Shown here: in pieces, positions 1 to 6,451 of the stretch
How the letters are laid out: each line of letters opens with the position of its first letter
Numbering within the stretch: the stretch's first letter is position 1
NCBI GenBank assembly: GCA_050180745.1
Contig: JBFXDW010000100.1
Span: forward strand, 1 to 6,536
Direction of reading: 5' to 3'
DNA length: 6,536 nt
Origin: JBFXDW01 sp050180745
GTDB lineage: Bacteria; Pseudomonadota; Alphaproteobacteria; UBA9219
The notes under the pieces: generated by a model
The model's database searches: none
Seen by the model: the letters and a program-made list of their open reading frames with translations, nothing else
What the model was told of the DNA's origin: nothing
Position numbers and translations under genes: made by a program

Positions 1-11
1 AGTTACAACAC

Positions 12-701
12 ATGACCGACGAGATTTATCGCCTTCATCATTATCCGCTTGATCCGCCCTCACGGCGGGTACGCTTGTGTCTGGCGGAAAAAGGCATCCC
101 GTTTGAGACAATCATTGAAAAACCATGGGACCCTCGGGAGGAATACCGCAGCTTCTCTCCGGACGGTAGCGTCCCCACACTCGTCATCGAAACAACACCA
201 CGCCCTATCATTATCTCGGAAGCTACGGCGATCTGCGAGTTCTTGGAAGAAACCGAGGACGGTCCCACCCTTCTTACGGATGATCCTTTATTTCGCGCCG
301 AGGTTCGCCGTTTAACGAACTGGTTTGAGCGCAAGATGTTCGACGAGGTTACCAACCCTATCCTCAGCGAAAAAGCTTTCAAGCGCCTCCAAGGCGGAGG
401 CCAGCCGGATTCGACGATTCTACGTGCTGGGCTCCATAACATCCATGGCCATCTTGAGTATATCGCGTGGCTAACCGAACGGCGGAACTGGTTAGCGGGC
501 AATCAGCTCACCTTAGCCGATCTTGCTGCTGCAGCTCAAGTTTCATGCATTGATTATCTAGGAGATGTCCCATGGGACCGCCATCCTGCAGCAAAGGACT
601 GGTATGCACGAATTAAATCTCGGCCTGCTTTCCGCGCCTTGCTTGGAGATCATCTCCCCGGTATTATGCCCGCCAAGCATTATGCTAATCTCGATTTTTA
701 A
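12..701 (+). CDS. fzlA: FzlA-like GST-fold cell-division protein
   Basis: This 229-residue protein has a glutathione S-transferase fold. The thioredoxin-like N-terminal half runs to about residue 80, with SRRVRLCLAEKGI from 17, the cis-proline pair V54-P55 and EATAICEFLEE from 70. An all-helical C-terminal half follows, with LAGNQLTLADLAAAA from 161. The end of the protein (YLGDVPWD at 182, KDWYARIKSRPAFR at 195, final HYANLDF) matches what I recall of alphaproteobacterial FzlA rather than a detoxifying GST. In Caulobacter, FzlA binds FtsZ, promotes curved filaments and sets constriction rate, acting in the cytoplasm at the division site. The usual Glu-Ser pair that holds the glutathione glutamyl group is Glu70-Ala71 here, which fits a non-catalytic role. 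The start leaves only 11 bases upstream, so promoter and ribosome-binding site cannot be judged. A plain GST-family protein is the fallback reading. Confidence 0.8.
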   Translation: MTDEIYRLHHYPLDPPSRRVRLCLAEKGIPFETIIEKPWDPREEYRSFSPDGSVPTLVIETTPRPIIISEATAICEFLEETEDGPTLLTDDPLFRAEVRRLTNWFERKMFDEVTNPILSEKAFKRLQGGGQPDSTILRAGLHNIHGHLEYIAWLTERRNWLAGNQLTLADLAAAAQVSCIDYLGDVPWDRHPAAKDWYARIKSRPAFRALLGDHLPGIMPAKHYANLDF

Positions 702-740
702 AGCCAATTCCTCGAAAAAAAAACAAAGGAAAGACATCTC

Positions 741-1391
741 ATGCTGCAAGAAAAAGTTCTGCGTCCCGTTAATGACGATAAAGTTGAACGTGTTGTCATC
801 ATCCTTCATGGACTTGGTGATAACGCCGCAGGCATTATGGGTCTTGGAGAAGCCTTTCAGCCTTCTATGCCTAATACGCTCTTTTTAGCTCCTGATGCGC
901 CATTCCCCTGCCCGTATGTCCCCGGCGGCTATCAATGGTTTGGCGGCGATGACTGGACTCCGTCCATCGTGTTGGAAGGCGTTAAAAGGGCCGCCCCTAT
1001 TTTGAACGAATATATTGACGATGTGCTAGAGCGCACGAAAATGACTCCGGACAAAGTCGCTCTTATCGGCTTTTCACAAGGCACTATGATGAGCCTTTAT
1101 GTCGCGCCTCGACGCGAACACCAACTCGCAGGCGTTCTAGGTTATTCCGGAGCCTTGATCGGTGCCAGCGAATTGGAAACAGAGAAAAAATGCGCGCCGC
1201 CAGTTTTGCTAGCACACGGCACCTGTGATAGTGTCGTTCCTTTCTCAGCTATGGCTCATGCACAAGGAAATCTCGAAGCCTGTCAGATTCCTGTTTCTTC
1301 TGTAACCTGCCATGGCCTTGATCACAGCGTTGATGAGAAAGGCCTCGGCGAGGGCATTACATTCCTGCGCCATGTTCTGAAGATGAATTAG
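741..1391 (+). CDS. Phospholipase/carboxylesterase-family serine hydrolase
   Basis: This 216-residue single-domain alpha/beta hydrolase belongs to the phospholipase/carboxylesterase family (the EstB/acyl-protein thioesterase group). LHGLGD at 22-27 supplies the oxyanion region. GFSQG at 110-114 holds the nucleophile Ser112, HGTCDSVVP carries the acid Asp163, and GLDHSVDE carries the catalytic His195, so the triad is complete. LFLAPDAP (47-54) and GGYQWF (62-67) are also typical. No signal peptide or membrane segment is visible, so it should be cytosolic. The family hydrolyses short-chain carboxylic esters or thioesters; the natural substrate cannot be read from sequence. The start is supported by AAGGAAAG at 726-733, 7 bases before the ATG (10 counted from the AAGGA core). 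It follows the fzlA-like gene by 39 bases with no visible terminator, so cotranscription is likely. It converges on the RHH gene 9 bases further on. Confidence 0.9.
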   Translation: MLQEKVLRPVNDDKVERVVIILHGLGDNAAGIMGLGEAFQPSMPNTLFLAPDAPFPCPYVPGGYQWFGGDDWTPSIVLEGVKRAAPILNEYIDDVLERTKMTPDKVALIGFSQGTMMSLYVAPRREHQLAGVLGYSGALIGASELETEKKCAPPVLLAHGTCDSVVPFSAMAHAQGNLEACQIPVSSVTCHGLDHSVDEKGLGEGITFLRHVLKMN

Positions 1392-1400
1392 GAGCCCCCC

Positions 1401-1637
1401 CTATTTCTCTTTCAACACATAAAGCCGCAGAGCGCTAGCCAGATTTCCCTGTCGCGAGGAGTCAATGCGCGTGATGAGCTTGTTGAGCGAGAAACCCTCA
1501 CGCCGCGCCAAAGCTTCAAGCTCATTCCAGAAAGCCTGCTCTAGGGTCACACTCGTCCGGTGCCCCGCCAACAAGACAGACCTCTTGATGATTTGGTGAG
1601 GAGGCACATCCTTTGGTTTACTTTCGTTTTGATTCAT
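1401..1637 (-). CDS. Ribbon-helix-helix (RHH_4) domain protein
   Basis: This 78-residue protein is filled from about residue 18 by a ribbon-helix-helix domain of the RHH_4 kind common in alphaproteobacteria. KRSVLLAGHRTSVTLE (18-33) is the strand region, FWNELEALARREGFSL (36-51) the first helix, and RIDSSRQGNLASALRLYVL (57-75) the characteristic end. RHH folds usually dimerise and bind DNA through the strand, but no operator or target is known for this subgroup, so a regulator role is inference. It lies 44 bases downstream of fumC on the same strand; I recall such genes close to fumC in other alphaproteobacteria. Its ribosome-binding site (AGGGTGGG on the minus strand, at 1644-1651) lies in the end of a dispersed repeat that fills the spacer. 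The first 17 residues are polar and probably disordered. Confidence 0.85.
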   Translation of the reverse strand: MNQNESKPKDVPPHQIIKRSVLLAGHRTSVTLEQAFWNELEALARREGFSLNKLITRIDSSRQGNLASALRLYVLKEK

Positions 1638-1640
1638 GAA

Positions 1641-1679
1641 AAGCCCACCCTGAATCCTGAATGCCGAATCCTGAATCCT
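1641..1679 (+). repeat. Dispersed heptamer repeat, copy 1 (fumC-RHH spacer)
   Basis: Read on the plus strand, a conserved end AAGCCCACCCTGAATCC leads into four heptamers: CCTGAAT (1649), CCTGAAT (1656), GCCGAAT (1663) and CCTGAAT (1670), then CCT. The same block recurs at 6290-6324 (inverted) and 6418-6452. This copy takes up nearly all of the spacer between the fumC stop and the RHH start. On the minus strand its end reads AGGGTGGGCTT and serves as the RHH ribosome-binding site. Confidence 0.85.
1644..1651 (-). promoter_or_regulatory. Ribosome-binding site of the RHH gene, built from the repeat
   Basis: On the minus strand AGGGTGGG ends 6 bases before the ATG at 1637. It is the only purine-rich Shine-Dalgarno-like stretch in the right place, and it lies within the conserved terminal part of repeat copy 1, so the repeat appears to have been co-opted for translation initiation. 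Inferred from position and composition only. Confidence 0.55.
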
Positions 1680-1681
1680 CT

Positions 1682-3076
1682 TTATTCGTGCGGACGAACC
1701 ATCTCCTCTGGTTTGATGAGGCGGTCATAATCTTCCTCACTTAAAATCCCAAGCTCGGCAGCGACTTGTTTAAGAGTCTTTTTCTGCGCATAAGCCGTCT
1801 TAGCAATCTTAGCTGCGTTATCATATCCCACATGTGGATTAAGCGCCGTTACAAGCATTAAAGACTTGCCTACAAGCTCAGCCAAACGATCCCGATTAGC
1901 TTGAATGCCAACAATGCAGTTATCAGTAAAGCTCCGCGCCACATCGGCCAACAGCTTAATCGACTGCAACACATTATAAGCAATCACCGGCTTGAACACA
2001 TTCAGCTCAAAATGCCCGTTTGATCCGGCCACAGTAACAGTTACATGATTGCCGATCACTTGCGCCGCCACCATTGTCATGGCTTCAGATTGAGTAGGAT
2101 TAACCTTACCTGGCATGATTGAAGAACCCGGCTCATTTTCTGGCAGCAACAATTCTCCGATTCCACAATTGGGACCCGACGCTAGAAAGCGAATATCATT
2201 CGCGATCTTCATAAAACTAGCCGCGATTGTGTTCATCGCACCTGAAGCCTCGACCAGAGCATCGCGACTTGCCAGAGCCTCAAATTTATTCTCGGCACTC
2301 ACAAAAGGAAGGCCTGTAATATCTGCTATTTTCTCGGCGAACAATTCAGCAAAGCCAGCCTTAGCATTAAGCCCTGTCCCAACTGCCGTTCCCCCTTGTG
2401 CCAGAGGATAAAGACGTGTCATCGCATCCTGTGCGCGGTCAATCGAAAGTTGAAGCTGCGTGGCATAAGCGGAAAATTCCTGCCCCAGCGTGATCGGCAC
2501 AGCATCCTGCAAATGGGTGCGACCAATTTTGACGATATCAGAAAATTCCTTCGCCTTTTCTCCTAAAGCCGCCCGCATATGTACCAGCGCGGGAATAAGC
2601 TCATGCGTAATCATCGTGACCGCGGCTACATGAATAGCAGTGGGAAAACAATCATTCGTGCTTTGGCCATAATTGACATGATCGTTAGGATGCACAGGCG
2701 TTTTGCTGCCGATCTCTCCACCCAAAATCTCAATCGCACGATTGGCAATAACTTCATTCACATTCATATTGGTTTGCGAACCCGATCCCGTTTGCCATAC
2801 GACAAGCGGAAACTCATCATCCCAGCGACCCTCTTGGACCTCTGAAGCAGCTTCGACAATTGCATTGCCGATTTTTTCTTCATACGCACCAAGCTCTGTA
2901 TTGGCCAGCGCCGCTGCTTTTTTCACAGCGCCAAAGGCTCTCATAAGAGCCACAGGCATACGCTCTCCTCCGATCTTAAAATTGATCAAGCTGCGCGCAG
3001 TTTGTGCGCCCCAATAACGAGCCACAGGAACTTCTAAAGGCCCAAAGGTATCAGTCTCAATACGAACATCACTCAT
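1682..3076 (-). CDS. fumC: Class II fumarate hydratase (fumarase C)
   Basis: This protein interconverts fumarate and L-malate in the TCA cycle; it is a cytosolic, iron-free homotetramer in the aspartase/fumarase superfamily. At 464 residues it is full length (E. coli FumC is 467). All three conserved regions that build the shared active site are intact: TGSGSQTNMNVNEV (96-109), the HPNDHVNYGQSTND block (129-142) with GRTHLQDAVP (185-194, His188), and the signature GSSIMPGKVNP (317-327) with catalytic Ser318, Lys324 and Asn326. The numbering coincides with that of the E. coli enzyme. Aspartase is a related alternative, but the motifs and overall sequence fit fumarase. The start codon overlaps the stop of the upstream AsmA-like gene as ATGA and has a strong AAGGAGAT site 5 bases ahead, so it is probably translationally coupled. 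The RHH gene follows after 44 bases. Confidence 0.97.
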   Translation of the reverse strand: MSDVRIETDTFGPLEVPVARYWGAQTARSLINFKIGGERMPVALMRAFGAVKKAAALANTELGAYEEKIGNAIVEAASEVQEGRWDDEFPLVVWQTGSGSQTNMNVNEVIANRAIEILGGEIGSKTPVHPNDHVNYGQSTNDCFPTAIHVAAVTMITHELIPALVHMRAALGEKAKEFSDIVKIGRTHLQDAVPITLGQEFSAYATQLQLSIDRAQDAMTRLYPLAQGGTAVGTGLNAKAGFAELFAEKIADITGLPFVSAENKFEALASRDALVEASGAMNTIAASFMKIANDIRFLASGPNCGIGELLLPENEPGSSIMPGKVNPTQSEAMTMVAAQVIGNHVTVTVAGSNGHFELNVFKPVIAYNVLQSIKLLADVARSFTDNCIVGIQANRDRLAELVGKSLMLVTALNPHVGYDNAAKIAKTAYAQKKTLKQVAAELGILSEEDYDRLIKPEEMVRPHE

Positions 3077-6000
3077 TGTTTATCTCCTTCCGCTTTATCC
3101 TCAGTATCTCCAGAAAAGAAAAGATTACGCAAGAATCCCGGGGTCAAAAGAGACACAGGATTAACGCTTATTTCAGTATCAGAAAGGGGCCCCGTCATCT
3201 TAAAACTAGCCGCAATCACGCCCTGCCCCTTGCCGCCCGTGATAACATCCCCCAATAGAGGAATGGAACCTAAAATGCTGTTCACAAAACTAAATGGCAC
3301 CACTGTTCCACGAAGATTCACTTTGTCCGTCTTAAGATCAATTTTGCCCTTCACATTAATCCCTGCTACAGACCCCGGAGCCTGAAGTTCATCAATGATA
3401 AGCACATCTTTGCCCCACGTAAATTTCGTCTTCATCCGATCAAAACTGGAATCACCTGTAATAAGATCCATAAACCCAAAAGGCGAAATCGCACTAAAAA
3501 GTCGCGCTAGAATAGGCGCATCCGACACTTTAAAGGATTTCACTTTCATCTCGCCCTTAATCGTATAAGGAGCTTGGCTCGTGCTTTCTCCCCACAAAGA
3601 GAACTCGCCTCCCTCAACCGTATCGGTCATACCCAGCCCTTCCAGAGCTGTTCCCAGACTTTCCCCGTTTGCAAAAAGCTTACGTATCTTTTTTTCCTTA
3701 TGCAGAGCCACACGAAGAGGCATTTTCCCCATAGCCACCGCATCAACGCGCATTTCGTCCCAGCCCTTGCTGTCACGACGCGCCCATACATCAACATCTT
3801 TAAGAAACCCGTTTTCACTCGTATAAAGTGTACCCGTCTTAATCTCATAATTAACCGGCCATTCGCGCTTTTTCTTAGAGCCCTCTTCCTTAGAGCCCTC
3901 TTCTGCAGCTTCCCTCTCATTAGAATCGCTCAATCCAGAAATATCAAAGGCCTCTCCCTTAATTGAAATGGCAATCTCATCGCCATCTTTTTCGGGCTTG
4001 GTGATCCGGAGCTTGCCATGGCTGCGCCCCACGATAAAAGGATCTAAGGACAGCGCCACAAGCTCACCCGTTCCCGTATCAAGCTCACCACGACCTTGCA
4101 CGTTAACATCTTTACCTTTCAGTTTAATGCTGGAAAAGGCGATGTTCTTACTTTCTGTTACTTCCATATCAAGAAACAAAGAAGCTTCCTTTCCCGCTTC
4201 TTTATGCCAGTTCAACTTATCCACCGTCAGGTCAGCTTGCGTTAACCCCGCCTCACAATCAATGCTCGTATAACCATCATCTGTCTGCGCATAGCGCACC
4301 GTCAACGGCATCACGCCTTGATAATGAGCCGTCGGTAAAAGCTCCGAGCGCGCCCAATCCGCTCCCGTCACAGAGCCAACAAGCTCAGCTTGATGAAGAG
4401 GCTCTTTAATATCCTCGCTTTTGTTGAATGATGTCTGCCACGAAAGATTAAAAGGCAAGCGCCGCACCCGTAAAGGCCCCTTTAGTGTAAAGCCGTTACC
4501 ATCGAGCGCAAAGGCAAGCTCTCCCTCTTCTAAAGGGAAATCTTCAATCAGTTGAAAAGAGGAGAAATTATGTAACGAAGCTTTGGCTTTTACTTCCACA
4601 TCCTTGAGATACAAGTCAGACAACATCGGCATATGGAGTGTCACAACGCCATCAATCGAACCGCCCATATCTTCAGACTTCAACCCAAGCTCATCCGCAT
4701 AACCAAGGGGTGGCCCCGAAAGATGTCGAATGACGGTTCTAAGCGGCCCCGTCAGAGCTGCGGGAATGGTAATATACTGCACCTCATCCGCAAGCCCCGT
4801 CATTTGAATAACAAACGGCTTAAGATTGACATCACCGGCATGCCCTTTGAGAATGTGCACATCCATTTTTGTCAAATCATATGTTGCCTCAGCCGCCGCC
4901 TCCTGAATCGGTGGCATGCCATCCATGTAAAGAACATCCACCCCCGCCGCCGCTAATTTTCCCTCACCCGTATCAAGTGTGCTTGCCGCCAAATCATCCC
5001 AGTCCACACGACCCTTGAGCGTCAAACTCCCCTCAGAGAACCCGCCATTTTTCATATGCGCGATAATCCACTCTCTGGCATTCGGCATCGCAGACTTAGG
5101 CCAAAAGACCCCAAATTGCGCCAATGGAAGATCAGTCAATGTAACTTTGGCCCAATATCCGTAATCTTGTCGTTTATGCCGCCATAAGTCACCTTTAGGC
5201 AAAGGAGCCTTGGCTTCAGCCTTTAAATCCAAAACAGGACCACCAAAATCAACTTTTACATCCCGCAAAACCCAAGCGTTTTTATCTTTATCAAAACCAC
5301 CCTTAACAACGAGATTTTTAATAGACAGCGCTTTGTCCCACAGCTCAGGCTGCACGAGCTCACCCGCGCCGCCTTCAATATCAATCACCGCATCGCTCAC
5401 GCGTAAAGCTTTATCCGTCGCAACGGCCAGATGTCCTGAAAGAGGCAAATCAAGCAGAGCAAAACTTTGTAATTTTAGTTCCTCCTTAGCCAAAGAGGCC
5501 GGATAAATGTCCTGAAAATCAAGACTGGTATGATGCTCTCCTGTCTCAAAATCAAAATGATATTTGGCTTCAACATAAATAGGGCGCTCATGATCAGCCA
5601 GTTCGATCTTGGCATATCCTACAGATTCTTTTGCGTCGTGATTAAGGCTAATCTCCGATACATTTATGCTGGCCTTTTGAGCACTGTTCATATCACGAAT
5701 GAAAAGCTGAACATTTTTAATGTCAATCTTCTGATGCAATTTTGGATTAGCCAGCTCCGCCGCAATATCCGTCAGCAACGGCTTGACATAGACACCCTCA
5801 CTGACCTCGCCCTCATCCACATAGCCCCCAAGAGAGAGAGAGCCCGCCTTATTCCGAACCAACCACACACGTGCGGCATCCGCTGTCATCTCCAACGGCA
5901 ACATGCGACCTCTCAAGAAGCTCCAGACATTCATTTTCAACTGGAGTCGAGGAAAGGACAACACCTTAGCTTCATGAGAATCCACAATCTCAACCCCTTC

Positions 6001-6231
6001 GCAAGACAGGTTAAGAGTTTGCCCCTGATTATCCCAAGAAAGTGCCGTTTTCTTGATATGAGCCCGCGTTTCGGGCACCAGATAGATCATAGCGGCTTCA
6101 ACATAAGGCGTAAAATTAGTTGAATCCAATGGCTTAGAAGAGAGCATCCAAACACAAAGCATCAAAAAAGATGCACTGACTGCAAACAGGGCCGCTAAAG
6201 ATTTAACCGTGACTCGTGCTATTTTCTTCAT
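3073..6231 (-). CDS. AsmA-like / YhdP-family envelope protein
   Basis: This 1052-residue protein begins with a short basic stretch (MKKIARVTVK) and one hydrophobic helix at about 11-31, giving an inner-membrane anchor with the rest in the periplasm. The middle carries a DUF3971/YhdP-type signature around 376-397 (FWPKSAMPNAREWIIAHMKN). The C-terminus is a typical AsmA-like region: FSAISPFGFMDLITGDSSF (912-930), GTVVPFSFVNSILGSIPLLG (975-994), then GQGVIAASFKMTGPL and NPVSLLTPGFLRNLFF near the end. Long alternating beta-strand stretches fill the rest. Family members are thought to be bridge-like carriers that help move phospholipids between inner and outer membranes; that role is transferred by family, not shown here. 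A charged linker at about 769-790 contains an exact EEGSK duplication. No Shine-Dalgarno site lies at normal distance from the ATG; a promoter placing the transcript start at the ATG is noted separately. It is the first gene of a probable operon with fumC and the RHH gene. Confidence 0.9.
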   Translation of the reverse strand: MKKIARVTVKSLAALFAVSASFLMLCVWMLSSKPLDSTNFTPYVEAAMIYLVPETRAHIKKTALSWDNQGQTLNLSCEGVEIVDSHEAKVLSFPRLQLKMNVWSFLRGRMLPLEMTADAARVWLVRNKAGSLSLGGYVDEGEVSEGVYVKPLLTDIAAELANPKLHQKIDIKNVQLFIRDMNSAQKASINVSEISLNHDAKESVGYAKIELADHERPIYVEAKYHFDFETGEHHTSLDFQDIYPASLAKEELKLQSFALLDLPLSGHLAVATDKALRVSDAVIDIEGGAGELVQPELWDKALSIKNLVVKGGFDKDKNAWVLRDVKVDFGGPVLDLKAEAKAPLPKGDLWRHKRQDYGYWAKVTLTDLPLAQFGVFWPKSAMPNAREWIIAHMKNGGFSEGSLTLKGRVDWDDLAASTLDTGEGKLAAAGVDVLYMDGMPPIQEAAAEATYDLTKMDVHILKGHAGDVNLKPFVIQMTGLADEVQYITIPAALTGPLRTVIRHLSGPPLGYADELGLKSEDMGGSIDGVVTLHMPMLSDLYLKDVEVKAKASLHNFSSFQLIEDFPLEEGELAFALDGNGFTLKGPLRVRRLPFNLSWQTSFNKSEDIKEPLHQAELVGSVTGADWARSELLPTAHYQGVMPLTVRYAQTDDGYTSIDCEAGLTQADLTVDKLNWHKEAGKEASLFLDMEVTESKNIAFSSIKLKGKDVNVQGRGELDTGTGELVALSLDPFIVGRSHGKLRITKPEKDGDEIAISIKGEAFDISGLSDSNEREAAEEGSKEEGSKKKREWPVNYEIKTGTLYTSENGFLKDVDVWARRDSKGWDEMRVDAVAMGKMPLRVALHKEKKIRKLFANGESLGTALEGLGMTDTVEGGEFSLWGESTSQAPYTIKGEMKVKSFKVSDAPILARLFSAISPFGFMDLITGDSSFDRMKTKFTWGKDVLIIDELQAPGSVAGINVKGKIDLKTDKVNLRGTVVPFSFVNSILGSIPLLGDVITGGKGQGVIAASFKMTGPLSDTEISVNPVSLLTPGFLRNLFFSGDTEDKAEGDKQ
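3082..3089 (-). promoter_or_regulatory. Strong ribosome-binding site of fumC
   Basis: On the minus strand AAGGAGAT lies just upstream of the fumC ATG (7 bases from the AAGGAG core), inside the last codons of the AsmA-like gene. With the ATGA stop/start overlap it fixes the fumC start. It also suggests that fumC can be initiated well even when the upstream gene is poorly translated. Confidence 0.85.
3874..3903 (-). repeat. Exact 15-bp tandem duplication in the AsmA-like gene
   Basis: CTTAGAGCCCTCTTC occurs twice head to tail (3874-3888 and 3889-3903). On the coding (minus) strand it gives EEGSK-EEGSK at residues 777-786, in a highly charged linker rich in Glu and Lys. Because it is a multiple of three it keeps the frame. 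It looks like a recent slippage duplication in a tolerant linker. Confidence 0.95.
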
Positions 6232-6266
6232 TCACAAAGCATATCCGCCTTGCTGCCATGTGTCAT
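6231..6266 (-). promoter_or_regulatory. Candidate sigma70-type promoter of the AsmA-like operon
   Basis: On the minus strand, ATGACA (6261-6266; five of six to TTGACA) is separated by exactly 17 bases from TATGCT (6238-6243; four of six to TATAAT). Six bases separate the -10 box from the ATG, so the predicted transcript start falls at or next to the A of the AsmA-like start codon (6231). This gives a leaderless mRNA, in line with the lack of a well-placed ribosome-binding site. Prediction from sequence only. Confidence 0.45.
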
Positions 6267-6289
6267 GTTAAAAGTGGGGGTCGGCGAGC

Positions 6290-6324
6290 ATTCAGGATTC
6301 AGGATTCGGGATTCAGGGAGGCTT
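6290..6324 (-). repeat. Dispersed heptamer repeat, copy 2 (inverted)
   Basis: On the plus strand ATTCAGG (6290), ATTCAGG (6297), ATTCGGG (6304) and ATTCAGG (6311) are followed by GAGGCTT. The reverse complement therefore starts AAGCCTCCCTGAATCC and runs into four heptamers, as in copies 1 and 3. It lies in the divergent spacer between the AsmA-like and Sua5/YrdC-like genes, upstream of the predicted -35 box of the former. Confidence 0.85.
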
Positions 6325-6451
6325 TATTGTTGCTTTTCTCTCCCAAATTTCCAATAACGTCCTTGTTACAAAGATTAACAGATTTCTTACTGAAAGTTTA
6401 TGAGACAAAGATGAAGGAAGCCTCCCTGAATCCCGAAACCCGAATCCAGAA
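6291..6451. repeat. Inverted repeat pair flanking the tsaC/sua5-like start
   Basis: The arms are 6291-6324 and 6418-6451. The inner 20 bases of each arm (6305-6324 with 6418-6437) are perfectly complementary, and 31 of 34 positions pair overall. The loop is 93 bases (6325-6417) and contains the start codon at 6411. The arms are copies 2 and 3 of the dispersed repeat facing each other. If one transcript covered both arms it could form a long hairpin; the layout also resembles a small element with terminal inverted repeats, but I see no target-site duplication. Confidence 0.75.

Noticed and set aside
41..502. Minus-strand open frame of 153 codons opposite the fzlA-like gene
   Set aside because: It is the antisense of a clearly coding region and has no recognisable domain.
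565..888. Plus-strand 107-codon frame bridging the fzlA-like and hydrolase genes
   Set aside because: It overlaps both genuine genes out of frame, and its product is low-complexity and unlike any family I know.
1380..1420. Possible bidirectional terminator between the converging genes
   Set aside because: There is a run of C residues but no inverted repeat followed by a T run on either strand.
1641..1679. CRISPR array
   Set aside because: The heptamers are contiguous, with no spacers, and no cas gene is present.
3574..3966. Plus-strand 130-codon frame with a repeated FLRAL peptide
   Set aside because: The repeat peptide is just the other-strand reading of the 15-bp duplication in the AsmA-like gene.
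5530..6123. Plus-strand 197-codon frame opposite the N-terminal part of the AsmA-like gene
   Set aside because: No domain, and wholly antisense to a well-supported gene; long shadow frames are common opposite long genes.
6228..6242. Five-codon mini-frames abutting both divergent start codons (MLCE on the minus strand; MRQR at 6400-6414 on the plus strand), each with a stop that overlaps the gene's ATG
   Set aside because: Frames this short arise by chance, neither has a well-placed ribosome-binding site, and the minus-strand one overlaps the predicted -10 box and would not be transcribed.
6325..6410. Plus-strand promoter for the Sua5/YrdC-like gene
   Set aside because: Candidate pairs such as TTGTTA at 6363 have only weak -10 partners at proper spacing, so I could not choose one. 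A 9-base TTGT-N-ACAA palindrome there is too short to call an operator.
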